DNA from: Enorma massiliensis phI
GTDB taxonomy: Bacteria; Actinomycetota; Coriobacteriia; Coriobacteriales; Coriobacteriaceae
Assembly: GCF_000311845.1 (NCBI RefSeq)
Contig: NZ_HE978575.1
Coordinates: 332,210-396,209, forward strand
Direction: 5' to 3'
Length of the DNA: 64,000 nt
The notes beneath the pieces are model-generated. The model did no database searches and had not been told where the DNA came from. It saw only the letters and a list, made by a program, of their open reading frames with translations. Each line of letters starts with the position of its first letter. Position 1 is the first letter of the stretch. Made by a program: the position numbers and the translations under genes. Shown here piece by piece: positions 44,718 to 53,385 of the stretch.

Positions 44718-44754
44718 TTGATTATTAGACACAATATCGATATAATATGTGTCT
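44718..44754 (+). promoter_or_regulatory. Promoter and operator of the abiE-STAND operon
   Basis: A -35 TTGATT (44718-44723), 17 bases, and a perfect -10 TATAAT (44741-44746). Arms AGACACA (44727-44733) and TGTGTCT (44748-44754) form a perfect inverted repeat straddling the -10 box. A bound dimer would block the promoter; AbiEi proteins are known to autoregulate through inverted repeats. Confidence 0.75.
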
Positions 44755-44775
44755 GTAAATCGAAAAGGAGGGACA

Positions 44776-45381
44776 ATGGGGAGAAGCGAGGAAATCGCCA
44801 GGCTGGTCCGGGACGCCGGCGGCGTGGCTAGCGCGGCGCAGATCACCGAAGCGGGTTTCCTGCCCGGTTCCATCTCCCATGCCCTGAAATCGGGCGCCAT
44901 AGACAAGCTCACGAGGGGGGTCTACTGCTCTCCGGAGGTGTTCGACGACGAGTTCGCCGCCGTCACCTACAGGTGGAGGAAGTGTGTGCTCTCGCACGGA
45001 AGCGCGCTCTATCTCGCCGGGCTTTCCGACAGGGTTCCCGGCGCGCTCGACGTCACCGTCCCCCACGGCTACAACCCGCGGGGACTTTCCCGCGAGCACC
45101 CCGACGTGAGGATCCACAGGGTCAAAGAGGATATCTACGAGCTGGGAATCATCGAGGCGAAATCCCCCGGCGGCGCGATGGTGAGGGCGTACTGCGCGGA
45201 GCGCGCCGTGGCGGACCTAATCTCCCAGAGGGCCTCCGGCGGAGCCGATCCGCAGCTCGTCCGCGATGCGGTGACGGGGTATTTCAAGAGGGCCAACGCC
45301 GACCTCGAGGGCCTCGCGCGGATGTGTTCGGCGCTCGGCGTCGAGGAGGAGTTCAGGATGTATCTGGAGGTGCTCAGATGA
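44776..45381 (+). CDS. abiEi: AbiEi-type antitoxin / autorepressor
   Basis: 201 residues. An N-terminal winged-helix part (EIARLVRDAGGVASAAQITEAGFLPGSISHALKSGAI, then LTRGVYCSPE) precedes the AbiEi C-terminal domain with LSHGSALYLAGLSDRVPGALDVTVPHGYN. Members neutralise the cognate AbiEii toxin and repress the operon. AAGGAGGG lies before ATG 44776, and the operator-promoter directly upstream fits autoregulation. Its TGA overlaps the abiEii start (ATGA). Confidence 0.9.
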   Translation: MGRSEEIARLVRDAGGVASAAQITEAGFLPGSISHALKSGAIDKLTRGVYCSPEVFDDEFAAVTYRWRKCVLSHGSALYLAGLSDRVPGALDVTVPHGYNPRGLSREHPDVRIHRVKEDIYELGIIEAKSPGGAMVRAYCAERAVADLISQRASGGADPQLVRDAVTGYFKRANADLEGLARMCSALGVEEEFRMYLEVLR

Positions 45382-46286
45382 CGAGAAGCGATGCGAGCCT
45401 CAAGGGCAAGGTCAAAGCAATGGCAAAGAAGAGCGGCTTGAAGCCGCAGGAGCTTCTGCAGATGTACCTGTTCGAGCGCCTTCTGATGCGGCTCGAGAAG
45501 AGCGACTATGCGGAAACGTTCGTCCTGAAGGGAGGACTGCTCATCTCGTCGATGACAGGCGTCGCCCAAAGGACGACGATGGATATGGATGCCACGGTAG
45601 TAGGCATGGATATGGACGCGGAGACGGTGAGCGCCGCCATCTCATCCATCTGTTCTGTCGATATCGGCGACGGAATGGAATACTCCTTCGAGCGGCTGGA
45701 GCCGATCCGCACAGACGACGAGTACGCCAACTGGAGAGCCCATCTGCGCGCCAGGTATGGCAAGATCGACGCGCCGATCAAGATCGACATCACGACGGGA
45801 GACGAGATCGTCCCGGGGCGCATCGAATACAGCTATCCCCTCATGTTCGAGGAGGGTTCGGTACGGATCCTCTCCTACCCGATAGAGACGGTGCTGGCCG
45901 AGAAGCTCGAGACGGTGGTGTCGCGCGGCATCGCGAACACGCGCGGTCGCGACTTCTACGACATCCACACGCTGCTGCGCCTGAAGTCGAAAGACATCGA
46001 TCGGCGATCGCTACGCGAAGCGATCGCAGCCACGACGTCCAAGCGCGGGTCGACCGGCAGGATGTCCGATTACGCAGCCATCCTTGAAGAAGTAAGAGAA
46101 TCCGCCATCATGCAGGGCATCTGGGCTTCTTACATTGCCGGGTCTCCCTATGCGGCGGGGATCGACTTCGAGGACGTCGTCGACTCGGCCCTCGAGCTTG
46201 CAAGGCTTGCTGAGCTGGGCGGACTAGAGCAGGAAAAGATAAATCAAAGGGCGAATTTACCGCGAGGAGCAAAATGTCCCAAATAA
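45378..46286 (+). CDS. abiEii: AbiEii/AbiGii family nucleotidyltransferase toxin
   Basis: 302 residues. The nucleotidyltransferase core has FVLKGGLLISS, then the metal-binding TTMDMDATVVGM, and IKIDITTGDEI. LSYPIETVLAEKLETVVSRG and NTRGRDFYDIHTLL are typical of AbiEii. These toxins add nucleotides to tRNA or otherwise arrest growth after phage attack. The sequence says DMDAT where many members have DLDF, still with both acids. Coupled to abiEi by ATGA and to the next gene by a 13-base overlap. Confidence 0.9.
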   Translation: MTRSDASLKGKVKAMAKKSGLKPQELLQMYLFERLLMRLEKSDYAETFVLKGGLLISSMTGVAQRTTMDMDATVVGMDMDAETVSAAISSICSVDIGDGMEYSFERLEPIRTDDEYANWRAHLRARYGKIDAPIKIDITTGDEIVPGRIEYSYPLMFEEGSVRILSYPIETVLAEKLETVVSRGIANTRGRDFYDIHTLLRLKSKDIDRRSLREAIAATTSKRGSTGRMSDYAAILEEVRESAIMQGIWASYIAGSPYAAGIDFEDVVDSALELARLAELGGLEQEKINQRANLPRGAKCPK

Positions 46287-49200
46287 ACCAGATCCAGGAA
46301 GAGCTGAGGCAGATCGAGGGCGGGCGTTTTCAAACGCTGGCCAATCAGTATCTATACAGGAGGTATTCGCTCAGCAACATCGTCGAATTTGGATCCCAAT
46401 GTGGCACGGATAAAACCACGCGCGGGGTGCCGGACATGTACTCTGTGGAAGAGAATGGACACTACCTCTTCGCGGCATACACAACCTCTAAATCCGACAT
46501 CCGCGATAAGCTGCTAGATGATGCCAAAGACTGTCTCGACAAGAGCAAAACCGGCATCGATCCGCAACTCATAGATCGAATCGTCCTGTGCCACACATAC
46601 TTTCGCCTTTCGCCTCTGGCACTCGAGGAAGTCCGCGCCATCGACCCACGGATAGAGATAATCGGGCCAGAGACAATTGCGAGCGACCTTGATGGAAAAT
46701 ACCCTGCGCTAGCACATACAGTATTGGGCATCCCGCTTGGAAAGGGATCGTTTATCGCCCCGGATCGCTTCATCGAGCACAACTCGCACGCTCGTTTCCG
46801 AACCGACCTGTCAAAGCCCCTCGTACACAGGGAATCCGAGCTTGCCGAAGCCATCGAATCAATAGAGCAAAACAAGGCAGTGGTGATTCAAGGGCAGTCC
46901 GGATCAGGGAAAACCAAGATAGCTCTTGAGGCATGCCTCTCGTTCAGCGAAAAACATCGCTGGGACTTCCTCATTCTGGACTCTAAGTATTCGGCAAATC
47001 TCGATGAAGACATCGAACTGATTCTATCGGAGTCGGAAAACATCATCATTCTCGCAGACGACGCAAATGGCAACCTGTCCCTTGAGCATCTGTTGGGCAT
47101 TTGCTCGGAGAAAGACAAGCTAAAAATCGTCTTCACATGCAGAAAGATGCATCGGAACGAATTGACCGCAAGAATCAGCGCCTGTCTGAGGCACAAGGAA
47201 ATCGAGCTCGCCCCCCTGGCTGCAAAAGACATCGAAGCGATACTCGAGACCGAATACGAAATAAAGAACCTCGCATTGAGGGAGAGGGTCTCGGCAATAG
47301 CGAACGGAAACCTGCGCTTGGCCATCATGGCAGCAAGCTCCATAGCGGACGGCAATTTCGAAGCTATCCAAGAACCGTACGACCTTTTGAACGCGTATAT
47401 GAATTGCGCCTTGGCCGACTACTCCAACAGGGAGCAGCTTCTTGCGGAGACCCTTGCGATCTACGACTGCTGCGACCTTACTGAAAGAGACCCTTGCTAC
47501 GAGGATCTCTTGGGCCTGGGGTGCGACGACGCTGAGATCCGGAATCTCGCATCCAAGTTGGACGACCAGGAAATCGTCACGACCCTCACCTCCTCCGATG
47601 GCACGCTAGCCATAAGGATGGAAGAGCAAAACCTTCGAGACTTCTTGATATGCCGCCACTTCGCAAAGGAAGGGAACGGCAGTTTTGCGGACTTCATCCT
47701 GCGCACCATAGAGATGCCAAATGCGCCGTACCTCAAAGCCGCCAAGTCAATGGCTGAAGTGTGCGGAAGCGCGAGCGTGTACGATTACCTTCGAAGAGAA
47801 TGCGAGAAAGCTTGGGATGAAATAAAGAATCGGGATGCGCGAATTGCCGACCAATTCATAACCGCGTTCAATCAGCTCCTCCCCATACAGGCGCTCGCCT
47901 TCGCCTCGAATCGCATCGAAAACGCTGCCTGCGCTGACTTGGCGGAAGAAATTCTCGACGCGAATTCGACATCGGACGGGTCCATGCCCCTGCACATTGC
48001 CGTATCCCTGATGAACTCGGATGAGCATTCACAGACAGCCCTCGAGCTGTTCGTGGAGTGCATAGAAAGAGGCACCGAGCAAGCGTTCGAGTACAACTGG
48101 GCATGCGGGCCGAACTGCGCTTTCTCTTACGATCTCGATCGCACGGGATTCGATTTGGAAAACAGCAAACTCGATGCCCTCGTCGAAAGATACCAACAGT
48201 CGCATTCCCGCAATATCGCGGCATGCCTAATCGTCTTGACGAGCTCTTACCTCTCTTCAATGGCCCAGCATGTTCGGCAAAACGGCTTAACGTACGCGCT
48301 CAATACCCTGACTTACAATTTCACGTCGAAGCTAGCCGAGCTCCACGCCCATTGCTTCCAGGCGCTCTCCGCGCTAACCGAAACCGAATTCGGCGAGCGG
48401 GCTAAATCAATCTTTCGACAGCACTTCTCGTTTTACGGAGAAGAGCCGGAAACGAACCGTGCCGAGAACATGCGCTCGGTGCTTTCGAGGATCGAGGATT
48501 TGTTTCCTGCATTCATCAACGGGGACACGACAAGCGACCTCCTATGCTGCGTGAAGATTAGCAAAATTTATGCGGCGTGCGCGCAGGAAGCCCCTCTGGA
48601 ACTAAGCAGATTCAGTCAAAGCACTTTCGATGCTCTCGAATGGGAAGATATCGCAACATGCTTGGAGGAAGGCCATGAAGTCTCCTCGGGTGATTTCTCT
48701 TTACGGCGATTAACCGAAGCGTTGCCCAAGCTCGTCGAAGATCTCGAGAACCCCGATAGACAATGGCAGGCACGACAGGCCATCGAATGCGTTCTGCTGC
48801 AGATCGCCAAAATGACACCTGAAACAGCGCCTGATATCATCGCAGATCTGATCGCGTCGTCGCCATCGACGCTCCCTATTCCAACCGAGGCCCTGGAATT
48901 TCTTGCTGAAGCCATCGGCAGGAACAACCTCAAAAACGAGCTTAGCGCGAATATCAATGCCGAAGACCGCCCCGATCTGTTTGATTGCCTTGACTTATTG
49001 GCGGTAAGGAGCGGGGCAAACGATCAAGAGCTCGACGAGATCCTTTCGAGGCTCGATGACGGCAGGACGCATCTCAGCTTGAAGAACCTAGAGAATATCG
49101 AATTGGAGCATCCTGGCTATATCCTTGCCTATGCCGCGAGATTCTCCGAACGCGTGAATGACGTTAATGAGATCTGGAGGTTTTTCGGCAACTGCGGAGA

Positions 49201-49933
49201 CGAAAGACGCGTCTCCGCTCTAAGCTCGTGTTTCGAATCCAATCCCTCGCCAGCCGTCGATCTGTATTTTCTCGCGCTTGAAGGGCGTCCTCGTTTCGAC
49301 TATAACCTTGCTTTCCTGCGCTGCCTCCTGCATCTTGAAAGCTCAATGATCGACCGCTTTTTAGAGTACGCTTCTAGCCTCGACTGCCGTCAAAGACATG
49401 ATCTTCTTCAAAGGATCAGCTCGTTTTGGACCGATCAGGACGAGCGCGCTTGGAATCTGCTGAAAGCATTAATCGACGAAGTGCTGAGTGATCCGCTCGG
49501 CAGGTTTGAAATAGCAGCCTTGTTTCCCAATCGCGATGCAGGTGCGCTCTCAAGCGATATCTTCTGGAATCGCCTGGAACGCCTCGTCCGTGAAAGGATT
49601 GCCGACGTAAATAGCCTCAATATGATTAGCCAGGCCATATCCGAATGCAACGACGAGACGAGAGTCAGGGCCATCTCCCTCATTCTGACACTCGACAAAG
49701 ACGGGATATCAATTAATCATTTGGATCTCCGTCGAGCCTCAATGAGCGGATCCCCCGAAAAAGGCTTTATCCCCGCAAAGCTCAAGGAGATTGAGGTGAT
49801 TGGCTCGATCGCCGATCAGCTGCCCGCAGGTATTGCATATTTGAAGCACAGAAATTGGCTATCAAAAGAGGAATCGTCGATTGAAAGCGATATCGAAAAC
49901 GAAAAACGGAGGCTGTTCCACGGCAGGCAATGA
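46274..49933 (+). CDS. Large STAND-like NTPase with nuclease-like N-terminus
   Basis: 1219 residues. Residues 1-150 look like a PD-(D/E)xK-type domain: FGSQCGTDKTTRGVPDMY followed by YLFAAYTTSK, though the acid before the Lys is replaced. The P-loop is VVIQGQSGSGKTK (residues 203-215), Walker B IIILADDAN (257-265), FTCRK resembles sensor 1, and a winged-helix/helical stretch follows to about 400. The remaining 800 residues are helical, Leu/Ala/Glu-rich, like TPR or HEAT sensor repeats. This layout (effector, STAND ATPase, repeat sensor) is that of antiphage STAND proteins. ATG 46274 lies within abiEii, so it is the third gene of one operon. It is visibly richer in A and T than its flanks, suggesting transfer. 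No exact family recognised. Confidence 0.8.
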   Translation: MSQINQIQEELRQIEGGRFQTLANQYLYRRYSLSNIVEFGSQCGTDKTTRGVPDMYSVEENGHYLFAAYTTSKSDIRDKLLDDAKDCLDKSKTGIDPQLIDRIVLCHTYFRLSPLALEEVRAIDPRIEIIGPETIASDLDGKYPALAHTVLGIPLGKGSFIAPDRFIEHNSHARFRTDLSKPLVHRESELAEAIESIEQNKAVVIQGQSGSGKTKIALEACLSFSEKHRWDFLILDSKYSANLDEDIELILSESENIIILADDANGNLSLEHLLGICSEKDKLKIVFTCRKMHRNELTARISACLRHKEIELAPLAAKDIEAILETEYEIKNLALRERVSAIANGNLRLAIMAASSIADGNFEAIQEPYDLLNAYMNCALADYSNREQLLAETLAIYDCCDLTERDPCYEDLLGLGCDDAEIRNLASKLDDQEIVTTLTSSDGTLAIRMEEQNLRDFLICRHFAKEGNGSFADFILRTIEMPNAPYLKAAKSMAEVCGSASVYDYLRRECEKAWDEIKNRDARIADQFITAFNQLLPIQALAFASNRIENAACADLAEEILDANSTSDGSMPLHIAVSLMNSDEHSQTALELFVECIERGTEQAFEYNWACGPNCAFSYDLDRTGFDLENSKLDALVERYQQSHSRNIAACLIVLTSSYLSSMAQHVRQNGLTYALNTLTYNFTSKLAELHAHCFQALSALTETEFGERAKSIFRQHFSFYGEEPETNRAENMRSVLSRIEDLFPAFINGDTTSDLLCCVKISKIYAACAQEAPLELSRFSQSTFDALEWEDIATCLEEGHEVSSGDFSLRRLTEALPKLVEDLENPDRQWQARQAIECVLLQIAKMTPETAPDIIADLIASSPSTLPIPTEALEFLAEAIGRNNLKNELSANINAEDRPDLFDCLDLLAVRSGANDQELDEILSRLDDGRTHLSLKNLENIELEHPGYILAYAARFSERVNDVNEIWRFFGNCGDERRVSALSSCFESNPSPAVDLYFLALEGRPRFDYNLAFLRCLLHLESSMIDRFLEYASSLDCRQRHDLLQRISSFWTDQDERAWNLLKALIDEVLSDPLGRFEIAALFPNRDAGALSSDIFWNRLERLVRERIADVNSLNMISQAISECNDETRVRAISLILTLDKDGISINHLDLRRASMSGSPEKGFIPAKLKEIEVIGSIADQLPAGIAYLKHRNWLSKEESSIESDIENEKRRLFHGRQ

Positions 49934-49999
49934 TTGGCTTTGACGCCTAACGCTAGGAAAACCTCAGACACTCCCGTTTAAACCCCGCCCCGTTTCCCA

Positions 50000-50061
50000 C
50001 TGGGACAAAAATCGAAACTCACCTCGTCCGAGTTTCGTTTGAGTTTCGATTTTTGTCCCAG
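50000..50061. repeat. Perfect 22-base inverted repeat after the STAND gene
   Basis: Arms 50000-50021 and 50040-50061 (core GGGACAAAAATCGAAACTC) match perfectly as complements, with an 18-base spacer. It sits 66 bases after the STAND gene stop in a 396-base gap (49934-50329) that has no other feature. It may terminate the defence operon or mark a small mobile palindrome. Confidence 0.8.
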
Positions 50062-50329
50062 CGCTGTCCCGGTACCGTGTCGCAGCATATCGCAACGGGT
50101 TGCCATGTTCGGATGACTGTAAACTAGGTAAAACGAGTGAGCAGAGTAAAAAACACAGTGCACTGAGTGGGAATAGAACATACGCTCGATAAATAATATA
50201 GTATCAGATAGCGGGCACGGTTTCAATCGAATCCGTGCCCGCTGCTGTATGTGTGTCCTTGCACGCCCAATACGCGCCGTGAAAGCCGTCTTCTTCAACA
50301 TCAAAGTGAATGCGCTTCTTTTTTGACTC

Positions 50330-51160
50330 TCAAAATCTTATTTTCACGATTTGCATTTTCATCCCGTTGTCACCGACCCTTGCGAGAAACCGGAAAAAGC
50401 CGCTAACAGAAGGGTCTCTCAAATCGTTGTAACCCAGCATATAGCCGCGACTTGTGACCTGCAGACGGCTGTTCCACGTGCCGATTTCCTTGGCGGCATC
50501 CGAAACCGCAAAATATGCCCCCACATCCTTGATTTTTGCAGTCTTAAGCCATGTTTTTGCGATCATCTTTACTGCCGTCCGATTGGCAGCATCAAAGACC
50601 AGCACACCGCCGGGGAAAGCGTCCGCCATCCCCCGCACCAGTTCCCGGACCTGCTGGGTCAGAAAGTAATAGAACACCCCGGAGGCAAAGAACACCACCC
50701 CGCCGGAGGCATCGATTTTGCTAAACCATGCGGTGTCTTTCAGGTCACAGGGGATATTTTGTTCTCGATTCCCGGCGGGCAGTAGCTGCTGCCGCAAGGC
50801 AATCACATCCGGGAAGTCCAGATTGTAGATCTTGCATCTACCGTTGTCGCAGGTTCTGCCGGTGTTGTCCAGCCCACAGCCCAGATTGACCACCGCCGCA
50901 TTGGGGTGGCCTTTCAGGTAATCCCGCACCTCGAAAGCAAGATCACCCTGCCGCATGGCCACCTCCAGCGCACCAAAGCGCTGCATCAGGCTGCGGGAGT
51001 TTTTCTCTGCCTCTGAAAAGTCGTAGTCGATCTGGTCGAGCAGACGAACCGCTGTTTCATCCCTGTAAAGGTTCGGGTACAGCTCCGTACACAGCTTCCG
51101 GGAATACAGCGGGAGGATCAGCGTCTCCTGCACGGTGTTTTTCTCAATTTTACATTTCAT
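50330..51160 (-). CDS. Class I SAM methyltransferase, LCM/TcmP-like
   Basis: 276 residues. The leucine-carboxyl-methyltransferase fold is suggested by an N-terminal helical lead (SRSLMQRFGALEVAMR), the SAM loop VVNLGCGLDNTGR, YNLDFPDVIALRQQLLP, and FFASGVFYYFLTQQVRELV. Family members methylate varied small carboxyl or hydroxyl groups; the substrate is unknown. Leftmost of three minus-strand methyltransferase genes. Base use is nearer to Firmicutes than to the core genes here, suggesting transfer. Confidence 0.82.
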   Translation of the reverse strand: MKCKIEKNTVQETLILPLYSRKLCTELYPNLYRDETAVRLLDQIDYDFSEAEKNSRSLMQRFGALEVAMRQGDLAFEVRDYLKGHPNAAVVNLGCGLDNTGRTCDNGRCKIYNLDFPDVIALRQQLLPAGNREQNIPCDLKDTAWFSKIDASGGVVFFASGVFYYFLTQQVRELVRGMADAFPGGVLVFDAANRTAVKMIAKTWLKTAKIKDVGAYFAVSDAAKEIGTWNSRLQVTSRGYMLGYNDLRDPSVSGFFRFLARVGDNGMKMQIVKIRF

Positions 51161-51171
51161 AGGTTTCTTCC

Positions 51172-51354
51172 TCAGTGAATAAAAACTGTCAAAATTGCCG
51201 CCAGCGCAGCTGCTATGACCGTCATGCCTATCGCCATGTGCAGGATGGATGCAAAAATGCCCGTGCTCGATGCCCTTACTTCCGCGCCGTGACGCAGAGC
51301 CACTTTTTCTTTTTGCGCATCTGCACCTCGTGAAAGCCCGCCTGCTCCAGACAC
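51172..51354 (-). CDS. Possible 60-residue membrane peptide
   Basis: The last 26 residues (SILHMAIGMTVIAAALAAILTVF) form a clear membrane helix, but the first half overlaps the end of the neighbouring methyltransferase and no good ribosome site is seen. It might be the tail of an eroded gene. Confidence 0.2.
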   Translation of the reverse strand: MSGAGGLSRGADAQKEKVALRHGAEVRASSTGIFASILHMAIGMTVIAAALAAILTVFIH

Positions 51355-51881
51355 GCCTTTAATTCAATGTCCTTGTAGATGGTCATGCCGCCGATGATCT
51401 GCGTCCACCTCTCGTCCTTGTCCGTATCGCCATTGCTCTCGTTGCAGATAAGAATTGTCCCGCCTGGCTTCAGCGTCCGCCAGACCTCACGGAAGCATCG
51501 GGGCAAATCAGGCCAGAAATAGACGGTCTCAAAGGCCGTGGCGGCATCGAAGTAGCTATCCTCAAACGCCATATCCGCCACGCTGCCTTGCAGAACGGCG
51601 CAACGCCCCTCCCGAATTGCAATTCGGTTGAGCTTTCTAGCCTTCTCCACGCTGACGGGTGAATAGTCGATGCCCTTGACGACGCCATGCGGGCATTTTT
51701 TCAGCAGCCGTTTTATGTTCGCCCCGCCGCCGCAGCCGCAATCCAGCACCTTGGCGTTTGGCGCAAGTCGTAAAAATCGAAGTCCCCACCGCGCCACAGG
51801 GCTGTGGCCCAGATTCATCATGGCAACCATAAGTTTTCCGCCGAGGCCCACGGGCTTGCGGGTGTTTTCAAAGAACGACAT
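51276..51881 (-). CDS. Class I SAM-dependent methyltransferase
   Basis: 201 residues. SAM loop VLDCGCGGGANIKRLL, acidic KGIDYSPVSVEKAR, VADMAFEDSYFDAATAFETVYFWPDL, and REVWRTLKPGGTILI: the Methyltransf_11 order. Start ATG 51881 has GGAGGGG 4 bases before it and lies inside the preceding gene, so the pair is coupled. The substrate is unknown. Firmicute-like codon use. Confidence 0.88.
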   Translation of the reverse strand: MSFFENTRKPVGLGGKLMVAMMNLGHSPVARWGLRFLRLAPNAKVLDCGCGGGANIKRLLKKCPHGVVKGIDYSPVSVEKARKLNRIAIREGRCAVLQGSVADMAFEDSYFDAATAFETVYFWPDLPRCFREVWRTLKPGGTILICNESNGDTDKDERWTQIIGGMTIYKDIELKACLEQAGFHEVQMRKKKKWLCVTARK

Positions 51882-52497
51882 CTGGCCCCTCCGATTTCGT
51901 GCATTCCGCATAGGTCAACGGGAACGAGACCTTCAGCACCGCGCTTTTCTGCACCGCCCAGCCGTTTTGACGCAGAAAACGCAGGTATTCCTCGCTTGTC
52001 CACCTGCTGTGGAGGGGGAATCCCGCCATACTCATGAAAAAGGCTTTTGCCTTGCCGGAAACCGAGTTCCCCGCGTGGGTGAAGGTTGGCGCGATGAGCA
52101 CGCCGTCGTCCTTCAGCACCCGCCTGATCTCTCGCAGGGCCTTTTCCGGATGCGGCACTATGTGAAGCGCGTTGGACGTGATCACCACTTCGAAGGACTT
52201 CTGTGCATAGGGCAGGCGGAACATATCTTGTGCGGAAAAGTGCAGCTTCGCGGATTGATTGCCCCGCTTTGCTTCAAGGACCATCTTTGCAGAAGCGTCC
52301 GTAGCCTCGATGTGCGCCGCCGCATCCACGATGCTCTTTGCGATAAGCCCCGTGCCGGTGGCAACCTCCAGCACGGTTTTTGCTTTCACCACCGGCCGGA
52401 TCAGCCCATACATCTTCTCATATGCCACCCGGTCGTTTCGCATGAAACGGTCGTACCGACCGGCGTTCTTGTCCCAGAAGTCCTTGCGTTCGTGCAT
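51868..52497 (-). CDS. Class I SAM-dependent methyltransferase
   Basis: 209 residues. DFWDKNAGRYDRFM at the N-terminus, SAM loop VLEVATGTGLIAKSI, EATDASAKMVLEA, QDMFRLPYAQKSFEVVITSNALH, and IRRVLKDDGVLI. It resembles UbiE-like methyltransferases. ATG 52497 has GGGGG about 8 bases upstream. First gene of the methyltransferase run, preceded by a small inverted repeat. Confidence 0.87.
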   Translation of the reverse strand: MHERKDFWDKNAGRYDRFMRNDRVAYEKMYGLIRPVVKAKTVLEVATGTGLIAKSIVDAAAHIEATDASAKMVLEAKRGNQSAKLHFSAQDMFRLPYAQKSFEVVITSNALHIVPHPEKALREIRRVLKDDGVLIAPTFTHAGNSVSGKAKAFFMSMAGFPLHSRWTSEEYLRFLRQNGWAVQKSAVLKVSFPLTYAECTKSEGPDVVL

Positions 52498-52515
52498 GGC
52501 TATCGCCCCCAAAAA

Positions 52516-52531
52516 GTTAGAGACATCTAAC
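52516..52531 (-). promoter_or_regulatory. Inverted repeat before the methyltransferase operon
   Basis: GTTAGA-GACA-TCTAAC, perfect 6-base arms, 19 bases upstream of the first methyltransferase start. Possibly an operator for a regulator left behind elsewhere. Confidence 0.4.
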
Positions 52532-52797
52532 TATAACACACGAATTATGCAGTAGGATAAGGCCAACCTTATTTTCTTGGCTAAGACGCATCTCTTCGGC
52601 TTTCGCTTATAGCGGCGCGAGTCAGATACGAGGCTGGAGCTGAAGAAGGAGCTTGGCGGACAGGTAGGTCGATACCGGTTCCCGGAACGGTGATCCAGCC
52701 AATTACACCAGGGCTCTAGTCATGCTGGTAAACCCAATCCATGACGGGAAATAGGTCCTTTTCTCTAGTTCGACGTCTTTCGCGGGCGACGGGTTAA

Positions 52798-52983
52798 TGT
52801 GGCTGGCGGGATTCCCTGCACGAAGCCGTTGTCGCCATCGCCTCCAGGCGCGGTTCACTCGGCAAGATGGGCGACTACGAGACCGTGCTCGGCGAGGTCA
52901 GAAGATCCGATATGATGCGGGGCATCTGGTCCTCTTACGTCTCGGCATCACCCTATGCGGAAGGCGTCGATTTCGCCGAGAGC
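52798..52983 (+). pseudogene. Fragment of a second AbiEii toxin
   Basis: In one frame, DSLHEAVVAIASRRGSLGK and MGDYETVLGEVRRSDMMRGI, then WSSYVSASPYAEGVDF, align closely with the C-terminal part of the intact AbiEii at 45378-46286. A stop lies just before and the match ends at 52983. Only about 60 codons remain, with no start. Confidence 0.8.
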
Positions 52984-52999
52984 CGCGGCCAATGGTGCC

Positions 53000-53273
53000 G
53001 GGTACCTCAGCTGCGGTGCGCCCAACGGAGAGCCAAGCCCGTTCACGATGGCGCTCGAATGCGCCGCGGCGTTTCGCAGCGAGTTCGCGCGCCTGAGCAT
53101 GTAATGTTCGTCCCTCATCCCGGAATCGCCCCACCGATTTGCGCAGAAGAGGTAAAAGTCGGCGAAGGCGCCGAAGGACGAAAGTTCAAGAAACACCCAC
53201 GCCGGCATCTCGCCAATCGGGTACCTCGAGACGAAGCAGATGCTGCGGACGGGCTCGCTCTGCGCTTCTGTCA
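53000..53273 (-). pseudogene. Fragment of an Abi_2 (AbiD/F-like) protein
   Basis: Read leftward, MPAWVFLELSSFGAFADFY and MLRRANSLRNAAAHSSAIVNGL match the conserved C-terminal stretch of Abi_2 abortive-infection proteins (W-V-x-E-x-x-SFG and RN-x-x-AH). The N-terminal two thirds are gone; upstream, the frame runs into the repeats at 53281-53370. Confidence 0.65.
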
Positions 53274-53280
53274 TGATAGC

Positions 53281-53370
53281 GAATGCCGATTTCGGCTTCT
53301 GCCATAAATTGGTTGATACCGATTTCGGTATCCGCCATAATAAGGTGAATGCCGATTTCGGTATCCGCCA
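53281..53370. promoter_or_regulatory. Three repeated palindromic units before the DUF4143 ATPase
   Basis: Units start at about 53281, 53315 and 53347, each GA(A/T)(G/A)CCGATTTCGG(C/T) followed by a (T/C)GCCA segment. The middle one holds the perfect inverted repeat ATACCGA-TT-TCGGTAT. Spacing is 32-34 bases, about three helical turns, so bound proteins would line up on one face. They end just before the ATPase start. Confidence 0.65.
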
Positions 53371-53385
53371 GAATCGAGGTCGAGG

